64,000 bases of DNA from Actinospineispora eucalypti. GTDB lineage: Bacteria > Actinomycetota > Actinomycetes > Mycobacteriales > Pseudonocardiaceae. Positions 27,001 to 31,100 of this stretch are shown piece by piece. The translations under genes were made by a program, and so were the position numbers. The notes beneath the pieces were generated by a model. That model was not told where the DNA came from and did not search any database. It saw nothing but the letters and a program-made list of their open reading frames with translations. Positions within the stretch are counted from its first letter, which is position 1; the number at the start of each line of letters is the position of its first letter. The stretch lies in NCBI GenBank assembly GCA_014208095.1, contig JACHMT010000003.1, positions 989,234 through 1,053,233 on the forward strand, given 5' to 3'.

Positions 27001-27169
27001 CGGTTGCGTTCCGCTCGTTCTCGGCGTGACCGGAAATGAACGTGACGGCCATCCAGATCATTGCCGCGCCGAGCAGCACCCGCCCGAACGTGAGCGACTT
27101 CAGCCCGCACGCCAGCAGCGACACAGCGGCGCGGATGCGCCGGGTGTCGAGCGTGGCCTGGGCAGACAT
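3002..27169 (-). CDS. Giant 1: 8,055-residue Cys-pair stalk protein with papain-like and polytopic membrane modules
   Basis: One uninterrupted frame. The ATG at 27169 is preferred over a GTG two codons upstream because GGAG sits 9 nt before it and the leader then aligns with the paralogs. Approximate residues: leader and hydrophobic helix 1-49; Pro/Gly/Ser-rich region with amphipathic helical repeats 50-900; coiled coil 967-1095; array of about 48 Cys pairs 925-2880; helical region 2880-3790; papain-like domain with C3826, H3905, D3921; linker with a single helix and a coiled coil 4200-4700; kinase-like segment 4770-4915; second papain-like domain with C5027, H5106, D5121; many membrane helices 5160-6980 interrupted by a weak LysM-like segment near 6065-6165; duplicated C-terminal modules 7000-8045. 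The last nine or ten residues and the stop come from the IS630 end. Role inferred: secreted or surface-anchored effector-bearing protein; substrate unknown. Confidence 0.85.
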   Translation of the reverse strand: MSAQATLDTRRIRAAVSLLACGLKSLTFGRVLLGAAMIWMAVTFISGHAENERNATVELVAYDQGNFDAGADESGWSFSFGGGEHKPAPVNQSSVLDSRISSAANVGPARSLADLRARYAPSANQSAEVPEWPPFDGRAHGGPTASAGQSSASVTRSIVEPVTDFVADVVSRATRLGAPSAPSGASVKPADSHGGSLSELLSGLFEKLGKALSFGSANNTGGPKPGAEHPKPPTRPAATTPPDTDQIDNPIDRPSRPSAPAAGRKAPPIELPTRQRDSVGSVLDWVFDLVGKVLGAATQQPGTGADRTDSSDLDRLRPWTDQPTARPGSNPGGSPVKAPAAEQVDELMNGVVDLASGIVGTVAGKQAGADTRTALTELTSQVSKALDASNKLNNHTGAGGSDVKPAIPGHTTKHDSHGLAPDSDRRPITCLALGCTDRDPSLTGHQTGAPGARGPPAGQRLSPQQDSLNVNAPASRPQAGTLENFIGDLVRSLIGNLPQGSASQTPRRPAMSDDLTEVFDRFTDAITGIVRDVAGKNATNKVSEALDELALKFTRELGQGRRPADTGGSQTRPPATQQPGTVKLAQPTRQPEWSQAVRQLADKFASDLAKLLGAGATSQRSGGSGERGGPFSDDMDYWKKIYYDAFMADAKAANQQPTQQQQPSVEQALNNFTNLAANLVSGVAGKDTGQQTQEALGELFNHPRSGGGATAAQAQAPASNRDSRNSVRSGGLGQMIDDLLANVFGNLGRHGGKARAGGASDARGARANPIDDFRSNLLDLVNGRKSQTAGQQASDALKQRIEKRTDDFVDGLMHDLGIGGGASGNQSGGGQSQSQTQGQRPATLDDFAQILGGVTNLVSGLVGSVAGPQAGEQARQLLTAAAQQVLDALQASGRYGQGAGAGQGGTGQNGANSNWSLNNEGQFSGTRCEGDVECALANGNLQTRQPESLSNRGPPPLLEDPNNETQQALNDRLAVIKGQRNLATAKSQLATHKITQAAYNKQAAAQQALQAKADQSAARLDPYDAQLLNDVVTGQQQLGTAKTKLDAAKKQLTAGKITQAAYDQQTTAYDTQRDTVYAQTAELRQAAGYDTAAQANPGRDGAGAVCSNDGAFAQCSTAAIDAKTGQLKQDQSLCLLGVSGCAASSKAGDRAANASCDPTKGCGTSAKAGKTTAQITCGVGACNTSATADSQGADTFCQARNGCTENGKRPDSASQSSGACTKDCALAGFANAAEAGSDCNTRNGICDNNSTGRRAVETSPTKQNGDAAGKAHCQAATIGCDTTTTVRAGVDPEAAEAKARCAQGATGCKGNATSTANGKTDTTQTTPVIPAVAADPATGQAAVPATPARTNIDNRTHTGTARCEVAGGTCTSASGLSEDALAHSSVDCDEAKGCTGKANTATAATITASVDGKKATRKTDAHHGCTAGGTTGSCANDSSSTVDNPVSDTIQAAGPDAELGKGLTATSKTTAVLACKSTDCKANESGATSGDAAGDVKGTRDSDGVTRCEVHGTGGTCGSAAETTVAFREAKTREDGTAVPAGVVSESHADAQIRCDNAQTCGGKSHAETSALDTSVSENRRGSSDTAECTVRGGGCLGQTSSDGSSAPDYMKLDPKTGKPLPGQPTSGPTSTSRASASIDCRTSNCGGTARTAAAAWDGPSKPRTSEGTVTCEDGGTTCQVQTLSNATTGPGAALTYAGNDATVNTARLGTGPSVASTIGGKLTGEGGKLTGTVLATNPTVSKDARGNRAEGSCSGTTGGTCTAVINGAASTAPDANTIKPMVQDQPTRNAITTNTRLGDSGGQGNGTGKNGKNGKGAKASQGGNGEPGQPGQNPDQPATAPGSSAATAGTSVPGASSWSTAWATLNCDGNTACKGSPQSSATGLTGTGHANGGKGTRGPPTSTGTTTATCDTTTSACQATSGATAGSGQVVADMLTAQQSKPASAVPATLAQSSSAASCAGDGCRASASGDTSVTAGARTATSHSAATCTGGCSVGSDAVTDADPRHSNIPASPAKNAKPLAGATAEGSTSAQLDCPQGCAGQLTGAAGISGKKAGTTTVTSNCPVGTACQAQVSAAASADYSPSNKASNASAQAGVECRSDSGACKVSGRSTAPGNSATTTCGGAHCAAQTAVAVADDIPQVSAGCTGSSGCRSHAEGKARSGGNTADFSASCTAGANQHCDTGGQAGADSAGAVAGAACSGSPGVKCDYRASASASAAADGAWGRAHASGSGKGKTGIGHVMVSAQAQAAPGNASAAASCSGASNCETGFSAHAAASGAWHVDGDGTYSGYAWATCSGGGARGGGCGASAGVGADGRPSAGCSGDGHCANDLVVTGYVPDRPVQPSGPASSTAAPEQQVNPKLEPGERRVDGSCSGKGLGLSCNLVIHDGKGHTYQTSCKAMNCAGITPTVRAPDGSFSTCSLHGGLSCDNRLVDPKNPKRADTVHSSGQNSTAATVSRKRNGSGTAGCTGVCSGHFREGDEFHTPGPHETTSNALKNLGVKPPKAGTPSVPDTSVIIAHPRDDAGHAASFSCNIACAGTTREGQRWIANKPATMFKPVPSSDPDSSLPTMNVFGSKATFITMDSAGRAASMTCFAIHCQGGARNGDQFAIGRQDGLPDTLPQGRFVGRDARDNPAMITCQSACQYFPAEGGGFSVAGNSGEGPAPDAQMSSAGSSGQLPRGRCTGGCSWSGPDGQNFEQRAGEGTASFVGNDAHGHGGNIVCNGTCYLPSTNGAPAAEYTDGVGGQVSPTADRPGYTWCAAEGNCQTDPGTQRLPNGAQPKSENCQGAKGSACQITQYAGDAHGNGGGVVCRTGSGGGTCAGFDGQGKPTGCTGQNCRDAMIYGNADGSDQARSCQPGAGNGGGCTGANAGGFRWKGDPGAPWMIVTDPGYLRPSTGSPTDRAMATQLGLGPNDPLPPLTAAALAGLSDQEKKAYQRILPAISQGQRDAASLLYLAAQRDDRKFSTQYSGLKPQVDAVINAISAARADGRVSPAENRSLRARISALDAKAPGLLDKWSAARQVLDGIDQATWVPPSIGDLQAKLAADPKLVDALLKYQPGRGQGTNIRLPANQVAQARQQAALDVVRGRLRDYSIANNAELSLQPRIAALNRRYAAYQKLAAQAGPADAGRLNAEYRGIAAESRAIDTALRPLQQRAQSAQNQLRPLDLAFADASRDGPFAGRAHAADADLTKIDALGAQLRASKDPNQVRLASTLQPLRGLAALNYNAITRDPEVRAQGNRLGDLRLPSTGMPDVTFAQAAAIQLPMFPGGVVGYGRVVWGRLTSDQKATVAAYYTPDTWQRDYLGSMADIEQAITDIPTTGNQADMARRHEMFRSQLRDMLYDDPRLAAEFAKSEAYLSPADAATMRNEIDNAVPGVWQQGGHWVGSVLKTSAMLLLESPNSINQQELENWGVTANDLAAIGLTPADVGATGIPTDKKDSLPENAPLRAFGPWSAKFIANTGAGIGMLTGSATQEWVDWYANPGEIFSAPLPGESGAEAYARRRPFTGLFAVSGQNLWNRWKPVVTQGDWSKVLHGSWRDGLYSGYADHPVETLLDDLTVPSVVLGGAGAVFRIGAASAAGAAIAEGERAAMAVGAARAASLARAGRLNAWASGLNATARVLEFPFQLTMAPYRMWGGVGRLLLRQGAELTGDLAKVARWGGARVGGKAANAFTRTASVLDRGAQVGQTIASHGVGGLISKLHAYQVLGLSKDASFRETWEAYQRLADRPEISNLRRFSLAQKFLTVVSDSLSRRTGLAMDGLPIASLKDVARRLGISESELRAGLADDPHYSCSEVCGNWFVEETGDGFLGGLGPEDNCVVCVYAHLTETGRTAGPATPEEQNSLAVRQYLEATLGGVFQKMSGEQLHERLRNAPAGTRVVVWTWAKDAEGNPVGHSHMLYAEKDANGQVRYHDNDGSVSTTPPADVRAALVHEPGRTSHSGPADVLPEGEHPPLVGNRPAAGDDPARPTSGDRLRWIELANGKRGAVNPTGTRDSAPQPGPDPGRPTGESAGAGGNGASGHGGAPGGRRTPADPASDTRTNTGVDTSGHRPPPESDAKNQSGIPPPTRLPKQSEIDAAADAAAGRERELDELREQIYRKLHEYGDERGSVDLDRLVERLGTTEEKLLATVARYPILRHYREADGAERVSLSETDPVYEHQTELLAGLATEIWLADRYATAQGHQVPELTHALGELERLGVVVRDPIGSPHPIDSTLHVDVVAAEPAAGLVEPVVIDTHLPAVYVGGQIVKWGQVIVAKPDPSAPVIEAIPRPHRGTSPLDPVDRIELRIDADLGAAMEALRERHADLSLEASEKWQRHVRIRLTRALRSLDAFERGLTETVTVTVHGTRVRVTVPKKPAPPPEPTFTSPRPGNEHPPSTPRSKRPGIMRSKAVALIAGVVLALNHLGLAGFGEVPTKPVRQAVEHIGGHKVGHGARPDPVIGPAGDARHTHAEPGRPEPPPPHKPHQPVDVHDIRLIWEFARNKDGDMPRTRLPAVPTQIWVEHTKKRLANSRTQRETQAHAQLAEAQGQVEQLEQRVTELRRRLAALRASVDGGAQRRVHLPTRRQGPGRNPGVSWRRQAEADQRRYERLVGPVREQLEKVLRELAKAAELLELRAALVREITEARGRAPSTGRTASGTSPPTGTDHGSTSSSLRGWWQRARDWMATPTGRRVLRVGAMAVLLSIAGLVAHLDGHLAVQLGMAAVGGAFGGGPGGRELGPVTYERSLNLTDLMSEQEWAEYVADNAEIDPETGDLIEPELGSDGRNVSMVRDADGHALVVYSGESSEQQTRAVDGANVYRAAGVPTVRTWLARTAVPITDADGRVVVEAGQWVRVSAYLEGSRELTEDEYATGPLHEQVQSRFGIVFALDDLDGIEFDNLRVSAGGDVVQVDLDKVMGGAFADPASSFRSLRDIRGAFGELTDEGVASQFRAVLELRDRLLAAVSSTEARNRLAERLEWMAEWVADHEDGPSQPQIDEDLGNGTEPIWDEAWADPGDGWLADIALDPSDPPLGAHNNCGCEAEARADADQPGEVNPSDVRPANRNDQDTAKLQERLEEKYNGRTRLITAEELDREMADAPVGTGLFVWIRDEGFGGHLIYAVKTADGMRYYDGDWVGTEAPRGTRAVTVRDSGRAVGPNLVDVVGEYTGHRLARQAVKAGYSLRGVRPRLARIAAVVSGLLGAAGLLFAGGFWLGAGAHFPVVPVLGAAVAGVAAVVRWWGRVARWLRPVWRVRWALSSFGAGLLLVHAGGPVAALLSGLAMAIVPAVGRFPTRLFGLSVAATAVGFLDPVTLVTVALVLGGRHAAGWLIRALRGARTTRGPTEAEGPLAIGRDGRPAEPGLFQRWLVRQVIRLARALGLAREVTSSGPWSNAPEGITLVELPGLRFVLRPFGTWVLHWVTGRLIVTDPVVARRYASVTPDDRRLVRDREEARAHGRGVAGLEVPERAVLAQLAGIRPLRGAGVIRAPTRRGQRHPARAAGDEHGFSWSPVTGRAPRGGYMVAVAGYTAMFPEWVFDDPATLRRIIDGYLAAHGDLFRDRDVYLGAWLHDGWLWLEPSRNIAGLDAAIAVAKAAGELAIFDVANGVEISLVEPDAAPTGTARRGIGRLAAWLAGVGRGGWLALMGLGTAAVLAAGLLGGVGAAVFTATVGALAQLVRGMVGSFRQTRWAAGLTEATVAGLFALVALTRLVSVNTNMGAVTGAVFFVVASAVFTAVAHATTAVHYEIPEATTAWTRQPVPDRTRARWWLIGLTGLVTTVIGIGFSLLDLSLGNPVGSTLSVVISMATMASMGLGVTYQTWHMFREDVRRREKSQAHETVGLLLHDLALAAYGLNALFLLAPGLFGLVGAALAVAGIAWALRPRPPPTEGSTARRAFGFTALISLVGVVAGLLAHRLGGYPAAGAAVVAAEAATLGVSWLLHRMAGRERSGPGRWVVRVLVVAVGAAVALLLLPATPAFAAVLGLAGPTTGALVPVLTTLGAVVLAGAGLAAMRAGGVGSRLAAGAAGAAGAALAAVIGVTLAFGVGTAPATASAKQVVAVREAGAAELPADSRVRAGPTAGPGVELRAARTDRAITVARGLGYRDGEFAEFNRLNGNRFSGPNERIGGQRVRAPKDWTGVWIAQPGDSYWRILVDRFDDLPRYRKTISGLRDPDQLEKGAGVRAEPPPPAPAPAPPPAPPPGSKPGNPPEKPTPGRPGPSTPHVPWGGWLGLGGIALGLVAAFLGWRHRLAVGGFLTDAARSASTLVRRSWSRFVRSVSSLARKVWSWLREHPWAVVVWLGGLASGVAAAAGLAGLVSAGLSGSVAMLTRGGIGALRASKWGRWLEAGATGKLVRRLLIGVIAVLIGTRLTSVFTNALDVLPISNGWLVVAMGALFTLAHLVLTARFNLTMLADLLTGSSKPLRQGLASPWAWLAVFGPVAMVAGMLVLLYYLAVVPAVDGALVTILAAATGASMVFGVGYQTWHLFREGLLEQESNARYAKLGLLLDDGALFIYGLTYLWAKANTLVAGVVTAAAVATLAVLVWVIQKRGPPPDAKDPRPSDKIAVTVYAVNLAISAAAGLAALALGWGYLLAVVIVVGTQLAVLGAARAIDWFRTTNRPWAGIVTFGTVAALVSAVAGGVVALVSAGVVGPVAMLTRGGIGALRASKWGRWLEAGATGKLVRRLLIGVIAVLIGTRLTSVFTNALDVLPISNGWLVVAMGALFTLAHLALTARFNLTMLADLLTGDPKALQRRWLGLSVVGLASMVGGLAILVYYLAVTPAVDGALVTILAAATGASMTFGVGYQLWHAIRDRARYEKLGLLLDDGALFIYGLTYLCAKAGTLVAGVVTAAAVTALAVLVWIIQRHGPPPGAKATHPSDKIAVTVFAANLVVSAIAGLAALALGWGYAAAVIAVVATQLAVLGAARAVDWLRDRPAARRLVFRILLITGLVVALLILISFPAGAATISMTTPTTTTGGGTAVFALAAAAIVVVRPGKTEPEAVGGQAPHGSSLVEDALGPILQSEADPLGADERHALAHLLAGLGERVRLLGESADGPPAVDLANLPDSRADPRAILRAWTVLVVLMLRDEPLPWPVRLPAVQWSVPRETIPDPKLAPLGVTAGFRTVGGGYELLINHPCDAAGAVHEAVEALLHAFFGFDRTQAHALATVAERAADPTADAESWLPVRALAEIRILAVANPGALYRLATHPDYLFGVKIDEAFAGRELAAWRELLRTYTEQWQRAALTELFRGDNNFGFTERNIERAVGQALRELDRKAGSWQLSLPRTLDRSLRYLEILVGASVRQGIQLEEEELRALVVRWMVWRQHVLANPLAPRRAIGQRFAAKLPAGLLRDEELVRELRWDLPLGSIGAPTETPMSARGRRELADQVAHPAWQPGEPGAAEAGDPANPPGRHDDPEVVLGAALGLVAGLLRGEPLPRPLLRKVRWYQLSRPAHDPVLAPFGMHDHVRDENGVLHLFVDGPASAVGAAVEAVLYAHLGFTPAEARVIAVLAMRATAPNATAGLMSQSLFDLRTENPAALYQLARHPERTLGVDHLAEVLAGLPPAWRDRVEAYLAELREAALRHPFFELTGPVVSAAAQRAFAEIRTLAKQASAERPRAYKEIITSRPEYLWKIGEFAVVLARAAVRRQVELAEDDLVTTAVRWYVWYASSRDRPALGALLGQAFLFGLDPELLADLELRRELERHGWPAGLGNRIGFIAAVPLREHLGGLLREALPLLADAVRVPEDAERGELEQLNVRGLPLGLRVLPEEALARFAATELGEVLAGALDALVMFSLPSPDGTGFLVLSERWLHRLALLSTRRATPAAIRLTWLTRGLEHLRLDVLGGPPPLPGSTAAEVVADRAAEVNAELSGELGETLPRAWRAGTTGQIGMLTENPLSAPVGRLVREALPLIAHRNRPLTGGERAILTNRFGLAEDELCWVRVRRNNALGLRGNHYLDLIQTLDQVVPEVLVFTLPEDGGVVVIREGLLGRLVRAPARGRPLRPDLLAQVLRRMRREPRGSTVAEGSQLLAELRAAVVAPSDQVRWLVLRQATLGR
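3015..3031 (-). repeat. Right terminal inverted repeat of the IS630 element
   Basis: Read on the minus strand it is GTGCTGCGTCAGGCAAC, matching the left end with three differences. These bases also code for the last residues of the giant 1 frame. Confidence 0.85.
3035..6170 (-). repeat. Duplicated C-terminal modules of giant 1
   Basis: Residues about 7000-7394 and 7400-7700 are diverged copies of one module. Shared landmarks are LLRDEPLP / LLRGEPLP, LAPLG / LAPFG, VEALLHAFFGF / VEAVLYAHLGF, and NPGALYRLATHP / NPAALYQLARHP. The first copy has VHEAVEALLH; the second lacks that His-Glu. The remaining residues contain two shorter related units (LLREALPLLAD and LVREALPLIAH, each followed by a region like FTLPEDGGVVVI). 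I do not recognise the family. Confidence 0.6.
6965..7246 (-). repeat. Membrane-module repeat copy B in giant 1
   Basis: This 282-bp stretch matches 7952-8233 at all but one position (7014 versus 8001), offset 987 bp, a multiple of three. It encodes the segment from GALRASKWGRWLEAG through two membrane helices to NLTMLADLLTG. Identity at synonymous sites shows recent duplication or gene conversion. Confidence 0.9.
7952..8233 (-). repeat. Membrane-module repeat copy A in giant 1
   Basis: Partner of 6965-7246. The flanking parts of the module (for example LLLDDGALFIYGLTYL) are also repeated but diverged, so homogenisation is limited to this block. Confidence 0.9.
11690..12110 (-). other. Second papain-like domain of giant 1
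   Basis: Residues about 5020-5160 have the order Cys (HNNCGCEAEA, C5027), His (GGHLIYAVK, H5106) and Asp (MRYYDGDWVG, D5121). This is the layout of papain-fold toxin or deamidase-like domains in polymorphic toxins. Assignment is by motif order and spacing only. Confidence 0.55.
12430..12980 (-). other. Possible kinase-like segment of giant 1
   Basis: Residues about 4730-4915 contain MVRDADGHALVVYSGES, then EFDNLRVSAGGDVVQVDLDKV. The last part recalls the catalytic Asn and the D-x-D metal-binding strand of aminoglycoside-kinase or HipA-like folds. The glycine-rich loop is not obvious, so this is tentative. Confidence 0.25.
15350..15790 (-). other. First papain-like domain of giant 1
   Basis: Residues about 3795-3941 contain NCVVCVYAHL (C3826), GHSHMLYAEKD (H3905) and VRYHDNDGS (D3921), a standard Cys-His-Asp papain-fold order. 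It follows a helical region with an HTH-like SLKDVARRLGISESEL segment. Substrate unknown; peptidase, deamidase or transglutaminase chemistry is possible. Confidence 0.6.
18560..24395 (-). repeat. Array of about 48 cysteine pairs in giant 1
   Basis: Residues about 925-2880. By my reading every cysteine here is one of a close pair, C-x(2-11)-C, usually with Gly or a small residue before the second Cys (for example CDPTKGC, CGVGAC, CSGDGHC), separated by Ser/Thr/Ala/Gly-rich stretches of roughly 25-45 residues. I saw no unpaired cysteine. This suggests a secreted stalk stapled by local disulfides. Confidence 0.85.
24500..26150 (-). repeat. Amphipathic helical repeats in the giant 1 N-terminal region
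   Basis: Four copies of a 40-46-residue unit with core GIVGTVAGKQAG (near residues 342-387, 514-557, 664-702, 844-889), mixed with shorter helices such as LENFIGDLVRSLIG and LADKFASDLAKLLG. Linkers are Gln/Gly/Asn/Pro-rich. The same two unit types occur in the paralogs. Confidence 0.7.
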
Positions 27170-27214
27170 CGTCACTCACTCCAGATTCGGGAGGGGATTT
27201 GCGAGGGTTTTGCT

Positions 27215-27240
27215 GGCCCGCCCCGCCGCCGGGGCGGGCC
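27215..27240 (-). promoter_or_regulatory. GC hairpin in the giant 1 leader
   Basis: A perfect 10-bp stem (GGCCCGCCCC with GGGGCGGGCC) closes a 6-nt loop, 46 bp before the giant 1 ATG. No T-tract follows on the minus strand, so a simple intrinsic terminator is unlikely. It could be a leader structure affecting read-through or mRNA stability. Confidence 0.45.
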
Positions 27241-27327
27241 ACCTGGATGGACTGGTCGGAACCATTTGCGGTGGCCCATCCTCGGCGCGGGCACATGCCA
27301 CAGTTCGCCGAGTCGATTCCAGTCCCA

Positions 27328-27364
27328 CGATCGGAAACCAACCACGGTGCAACTCACGAAGAGG
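27328..27364 (-). promoter_or_regulatory. Conserved giant-paralog upstream element before giant 1
   Basis: Read on the minus strand it has CCTCTTCGTGAGTTGC, then ACCGTGGTTGGTTTCCGATC. It is the most diverged copy, lies about 158 bp before the ATG, and no clear second copy is seen. Confidence 0.6.
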
Positions 27365-27457
27365 TTTTCCGATCGCTTCGAGAGCCACGATATGCAGCCG
27401 CGTTGGTATGGGCCATAAGGCCAAATGAAGCTTAAGGTTGGCACGCAACACACCGTC

Positions 27458-28132
27458 TCACCTGGCCGAACAGGGCACCGGTGGGGCCTGCGTGCAGTTG
27501 AGCCGGTACCCCGTTCCGCGCACCGTTTTGATCAGGTCGGGCCGGCGGAGGCGGGCGCGCAGGGTGGCCACGTGCACGTTCAGGGTGTCCTGCACGCCGG
27601 GCCACGGGGTGCCCCAGATCTCCGCGATGAGCCGTTCCCGGGTGCACACCCCGCCCCGCTCGGCGGCGACCAGCGCGAGGATCTGGAACTCCTTGCGGGC
27701 CAGGTCGACCCGCCGGCCGGCGACCGTGGCGGTCTGGCTGACCAGGTCGATCTCCACGTCGCCCTGCCGGATCACCGGGTTCTCCTCCGACCCGCGTTGC
27801 CGCTGGGTGGCGGCCCGCAGGCGCTCCGCGAGGTCGCTGATCTTGTACGGCATGAGCAGGCAGTCGTCGATCTCGGAGACGCTGCCGGCCAGCTCCCGGT
27901 CGGCGGTGCCGACCACGATCGGCACCTGGCTCATCGCGCGGACCACCCGGCACAGCGACAGGCTCTCCGGGTCGCGGTGGCGGATGTTCAGCACCACGAC
28001 GTCGACGTCGCCCAGGGCGTTCACGATCTGCCAGCCGTCCGGCGCGTGCACGGCCTCGACGCCGTTGCGGCGGAGTCCGTCGATCAGCTTCTGGGCCATC
28101 TGCGGGTCGTTTTCGACAATCAGAGCTTTCAT
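27458..28132 (-). CDS. OmpR-family response regulator with degenerate receiver
   Basis: The 224-residue protein has a receiver-like domain (1-115) and a C-terminal winged helix (about 125-215) with standard OmpR-type features: RKEFQILALVAAERGGV, the DNA-contacting VQDTLNVHVATLRARLR helix and LIKTVRGTGYRL. The phosphoacceptor Asp position is Asn (VVVLNIRH, N49), the usual acidic pair reads VENDP, and the conserved Lys before Pro is Met (LLMPYK, M95), so normal phosphorylation is unlikely. No kinase gene is adjacent. The ATG at 28132 has an AAGGAAG site upstream. It lies 60 bp after the short paralog and 288 bp before giant 1 on the same strand, so it may be co-transcribed and may control the family through the shared upstream element. 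Confidence 0.88.
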   Translation of the reverse strand: MKALIVENDPQMAQKLIDGLRRNGVEAVHAPDGWQIVNALGDVDVVVLNIRHRDPESLSLCRVVRAMSQVPIVVGTADRELAGSVSEIDDCLLMPYKISDLAERLRAATQRQRGSEENPVIRQGDVEIDLVSQTATVAGRRVDLARKEFQILALVAAERGGVCTRERLIAEIWGTPWPGVQDTLNVHVATLRARLRRPDLIKTVRGTGYRLNCTQAPPVPCSAR

Positions 28133-28192
28133 TTCGCTTCCTTATTGGTTTAGGGGGATCACCTCTGGTTTCTGGGTTCGGTCGGATGGGCG

Positions 28193-31100
28193 CTAAGGGG
28201 GGTGGGACGGGTCGGTCCGGGTCCGGGCATGACTAAGCCCCCACGTCGCGAGTCGCGAGGTGAGGGCTTGCAATGACGTGTGGAAGGTGGCGCCCGCCGG
28301 CGGAGGACCGCGCGCGGTCGCGCTGCCGTGCCCGCTGCGCGGGATGCCGGCACCCGCCGGCGCTGTGGCAGCTTCGGTGAACGCGCCGCCGGACGTGTCG
28401 TCACCGAGCACGGCGGCCGCACCGGACGAGCCGGACGAGCCACCGGACGGCGCCCCACCGAACGCCGCGCCGCCGGGGGCGGGGGCGCCCGCCGGTGGGG
28501 TGTTGGGCAGGCCCCAGCCGCCGCCGTCCCAGCGGGAGGCGATCAGGCGGGACGGGTAGCCAGCGGACGATCCGAACACGCCAGGCGAGCCGGAAGTGGG
28601 CGACGAGTCAGCCGAGGTGGCGGCCGGTGCGGACCGGTCGGCGACGGGGGTGCTGGCGACCGACGTGCCGGCGACGGGGGCGCCGGTGGCCGGGATGGTG
28701 GTCGCGCCGGTGCGGATGGGGCAGCCGTTCGGGCCGCAACCGCCGCCGGTCCCGCTGCCGCTGCCGCCCTCTGTCCCGGTTGGCGTGGCTTCCGGGCGCT
28801 GGGTCCAGGTCGAGTGGGGCTGGTCGTAGGTACCGGCGGTGGAGTTGGTCTCGGCGTAGCAGGGGCCGCCGGTGCAGCCAACGGTGTGCGAGGTGCTGTG
28901 GGTGCCGGTGGCGTCCGAGGTGCTGGCGGCGCTCCACGCCGAACCCGTGCAGCTCGCGGTCGGGCAGGTCACCGAGGCGGTTGACGTGGAGGTGGAGGAC
29001 GGGCCGGGTGCCTCGGTCTGGCCGGGACCGGGGAAGCCGGTGCCGGAGGTGGCCAGCGAGTTGGCCTCGGCGCGGCAGCTGCCGCCGGTGACCTGGCAGC
29101 CGCCGCTGCCGGTGGAGGTGCGGGGCTGGCCGCCCGAGTAGCTGGCGTCGGCGGCGGTGGCGCGGGTGTAGACGGTGCCGGAGCAGTGACCGTCGGATTG
29201 TGGGCAGTCCAGCGAGCCGTCGCCGGAGCTGTCGCTGTGCAGCGCGCGGATCCCGCCGGGGGTGTTGGTGTCGACGGCGGTGAGGGTGTCGCTGGTGCCG
29301 TCGCAGTCGCCGGAGGTGGTGGTGCAGCCGCCGGTGGCGCTGCTGCTCTTCCAGGCCGCGGGGGCGGTGCGGCCGGTGGTGGGGTTGGTGACCGGGTCGC
29401 CGGCGCCCCGGCCGGCGGTGTCCGCGCGGCCGTCACCGAGGCAGTCGGCCAGCCCGGCGCAGCGGACCTGGGTGGTGGTGTGGCTGTGCCCGTCGCGTGT
29501 GAGGCCATCTATGGCGAGAGGGGTGGCCGACTCGGCGGTGGTACCGCAGCCGCCGACCTGGACCTTGCAGTTGCCGCTGCCGTTGGTGGTGCGGTTGGGG
29601 CTGGTCGCGGAGGTGGTGGCCACGCCGTTCCCGTAGCAGCCCCTGACCCCGCCGCAGTCCAGCCCGCCGGACGCGTTGGCGCCGTCGCCGGACTCGTTCA
29701 GTGCCAGGAAAGCGGTCACGTGGCAGCCGGTGGCCCCGCCGGCGCAGTGCCCCTGGGAGTCGCCCCGCTGGCTCAGCTGCCCGGACCGCTTGCCGGAGTT
29801 GTGCGCGTCGCAGCCACCCCGGGTGGACTGGCAGTCGGCGTCGACGCCGGCCAGGCTGGAGGTCACCGTCGTCACGCACTCGCCCGGGCAGGACGCGGCG
29901 GCGACCACCCGGTCCTGGACGGCGCCCTTGGGCGCGGGCGCGGAAGCGACCCCGTGGCAGCCGGTCGCGGACTCGCACCGGGAAACCGCCCCGTCCGGAC
30001 CGGACCGCGCCGTCAGCACGCAGTCCCCTCGGACGTCGCAGTCGGTGGTCGCGGCCTTCCGGCCGGTGTCCGTGGTGGCGTCGGCGCCCACGCCGCAGTT
30101 GGGCTTCGAACCGGTCAGATCGCACTCGGCGGAGGCGCGCTGGTTCTGGTTGACGCCGGTGGCCGCGGTGGCCGCGCAGGAGGAGAGCCCGGACAGCGCC
30201 ATGCATCTGGTGGGGTTCTGGTCGCGGCCGGCGGTGGCCGCGCACTCGCCGAACGCGCCACTGGTGGTGCAGCCGGCGGTCGGCCCGTCCCCGTCGGCGA
30301 GCCGCACGTCGGTGGTGTGGCCGGTGGCGCGGGCCAGCTCCTTGGTGTCCGCGTAGACGCGAGCCCGGGTGGCGATCAGGCGGTTCTGGGTGGCTTCGAA
30401 CTGTTGGCGGCTCACCTTGCCGGCGGCGAGCTGCTTGCGCTCGGCGTCGTACTGGGCCTGCTGGCGCTGCTGTTCGACGTTGCCCTCTACCACCCGGTCG
30501 ATCAGTGCGGAGCGCTCCGGGGAGAGGGTGGCGGCGTCCGCGTCGACCTTGGTGACCAGGGCCTGCTGGGCCTTCACGTGTTGGGCGTAGGCGGCGGCGC
30601 TGCCCTTGCCGGCGTCGACCTTCTGCTTCTCGGCCGCCAGTGCTTGCTCGCCCTTGGCGATGTCGATGCGGCCCTGCAGGACGCGGTCGGTGTGGGCCGC
30701 GGAGTCGTCGTAGCCGCCGGTCTGCTCGTCCGGCGTGCGGTGGGTGACGTGGTCGAACAGGGTGTTGAACGCCTGCTCGGTGCGCTGGCCGGCGTCCCTG
30801 CCGGCCGCCTTGGAGACGATGCCGGCGATTTTGTGAGCCAGGTCGGTGGTCTGCTCGTCCAGCTTCGCGGGGCCGCCTTGGTTGCCGGCGAGCGCGCGGA
30901 GGGCGAACTGGAAGACCGCGTCGAGGATCTGGCCGATCACGCCGGGGTCACCGGCGGAGGCCCTGATCGCTGCTTGGGTGGGGCGCTGCTGGTTTTGGCC
31001 GTTCCAGCGGGTCGGTGGGCCTCGGCCGGGTTGTCCGAGCGGCTCGCGGCCGGCTGCCGGGATCTCGTCGGTGCCGGCTTGGCTGGGCCGTGCCGAGCCC

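Larger units (their letters stand above)
27170..27457. other. Intergenic leader of giant 1
   Basis: This 288-bp gap between the response regulator and giant 1 holds one family promoter element and a strong GC hairpin, both described separately. No gene is seen. Confidence 0.6.

Noticed and set aside
27170..27175. GTG start at 27175 for giant 1
   Set aside because: Too close to the GGAG site; the ATG at 27169 is well spaced and gives the same leader length as the paralogs.
27215..27240. Intrinsic terminator after the response regulator
   Set aside because: No T-tract follows on the transcribed strand and it lies over 200 bp past the stop.
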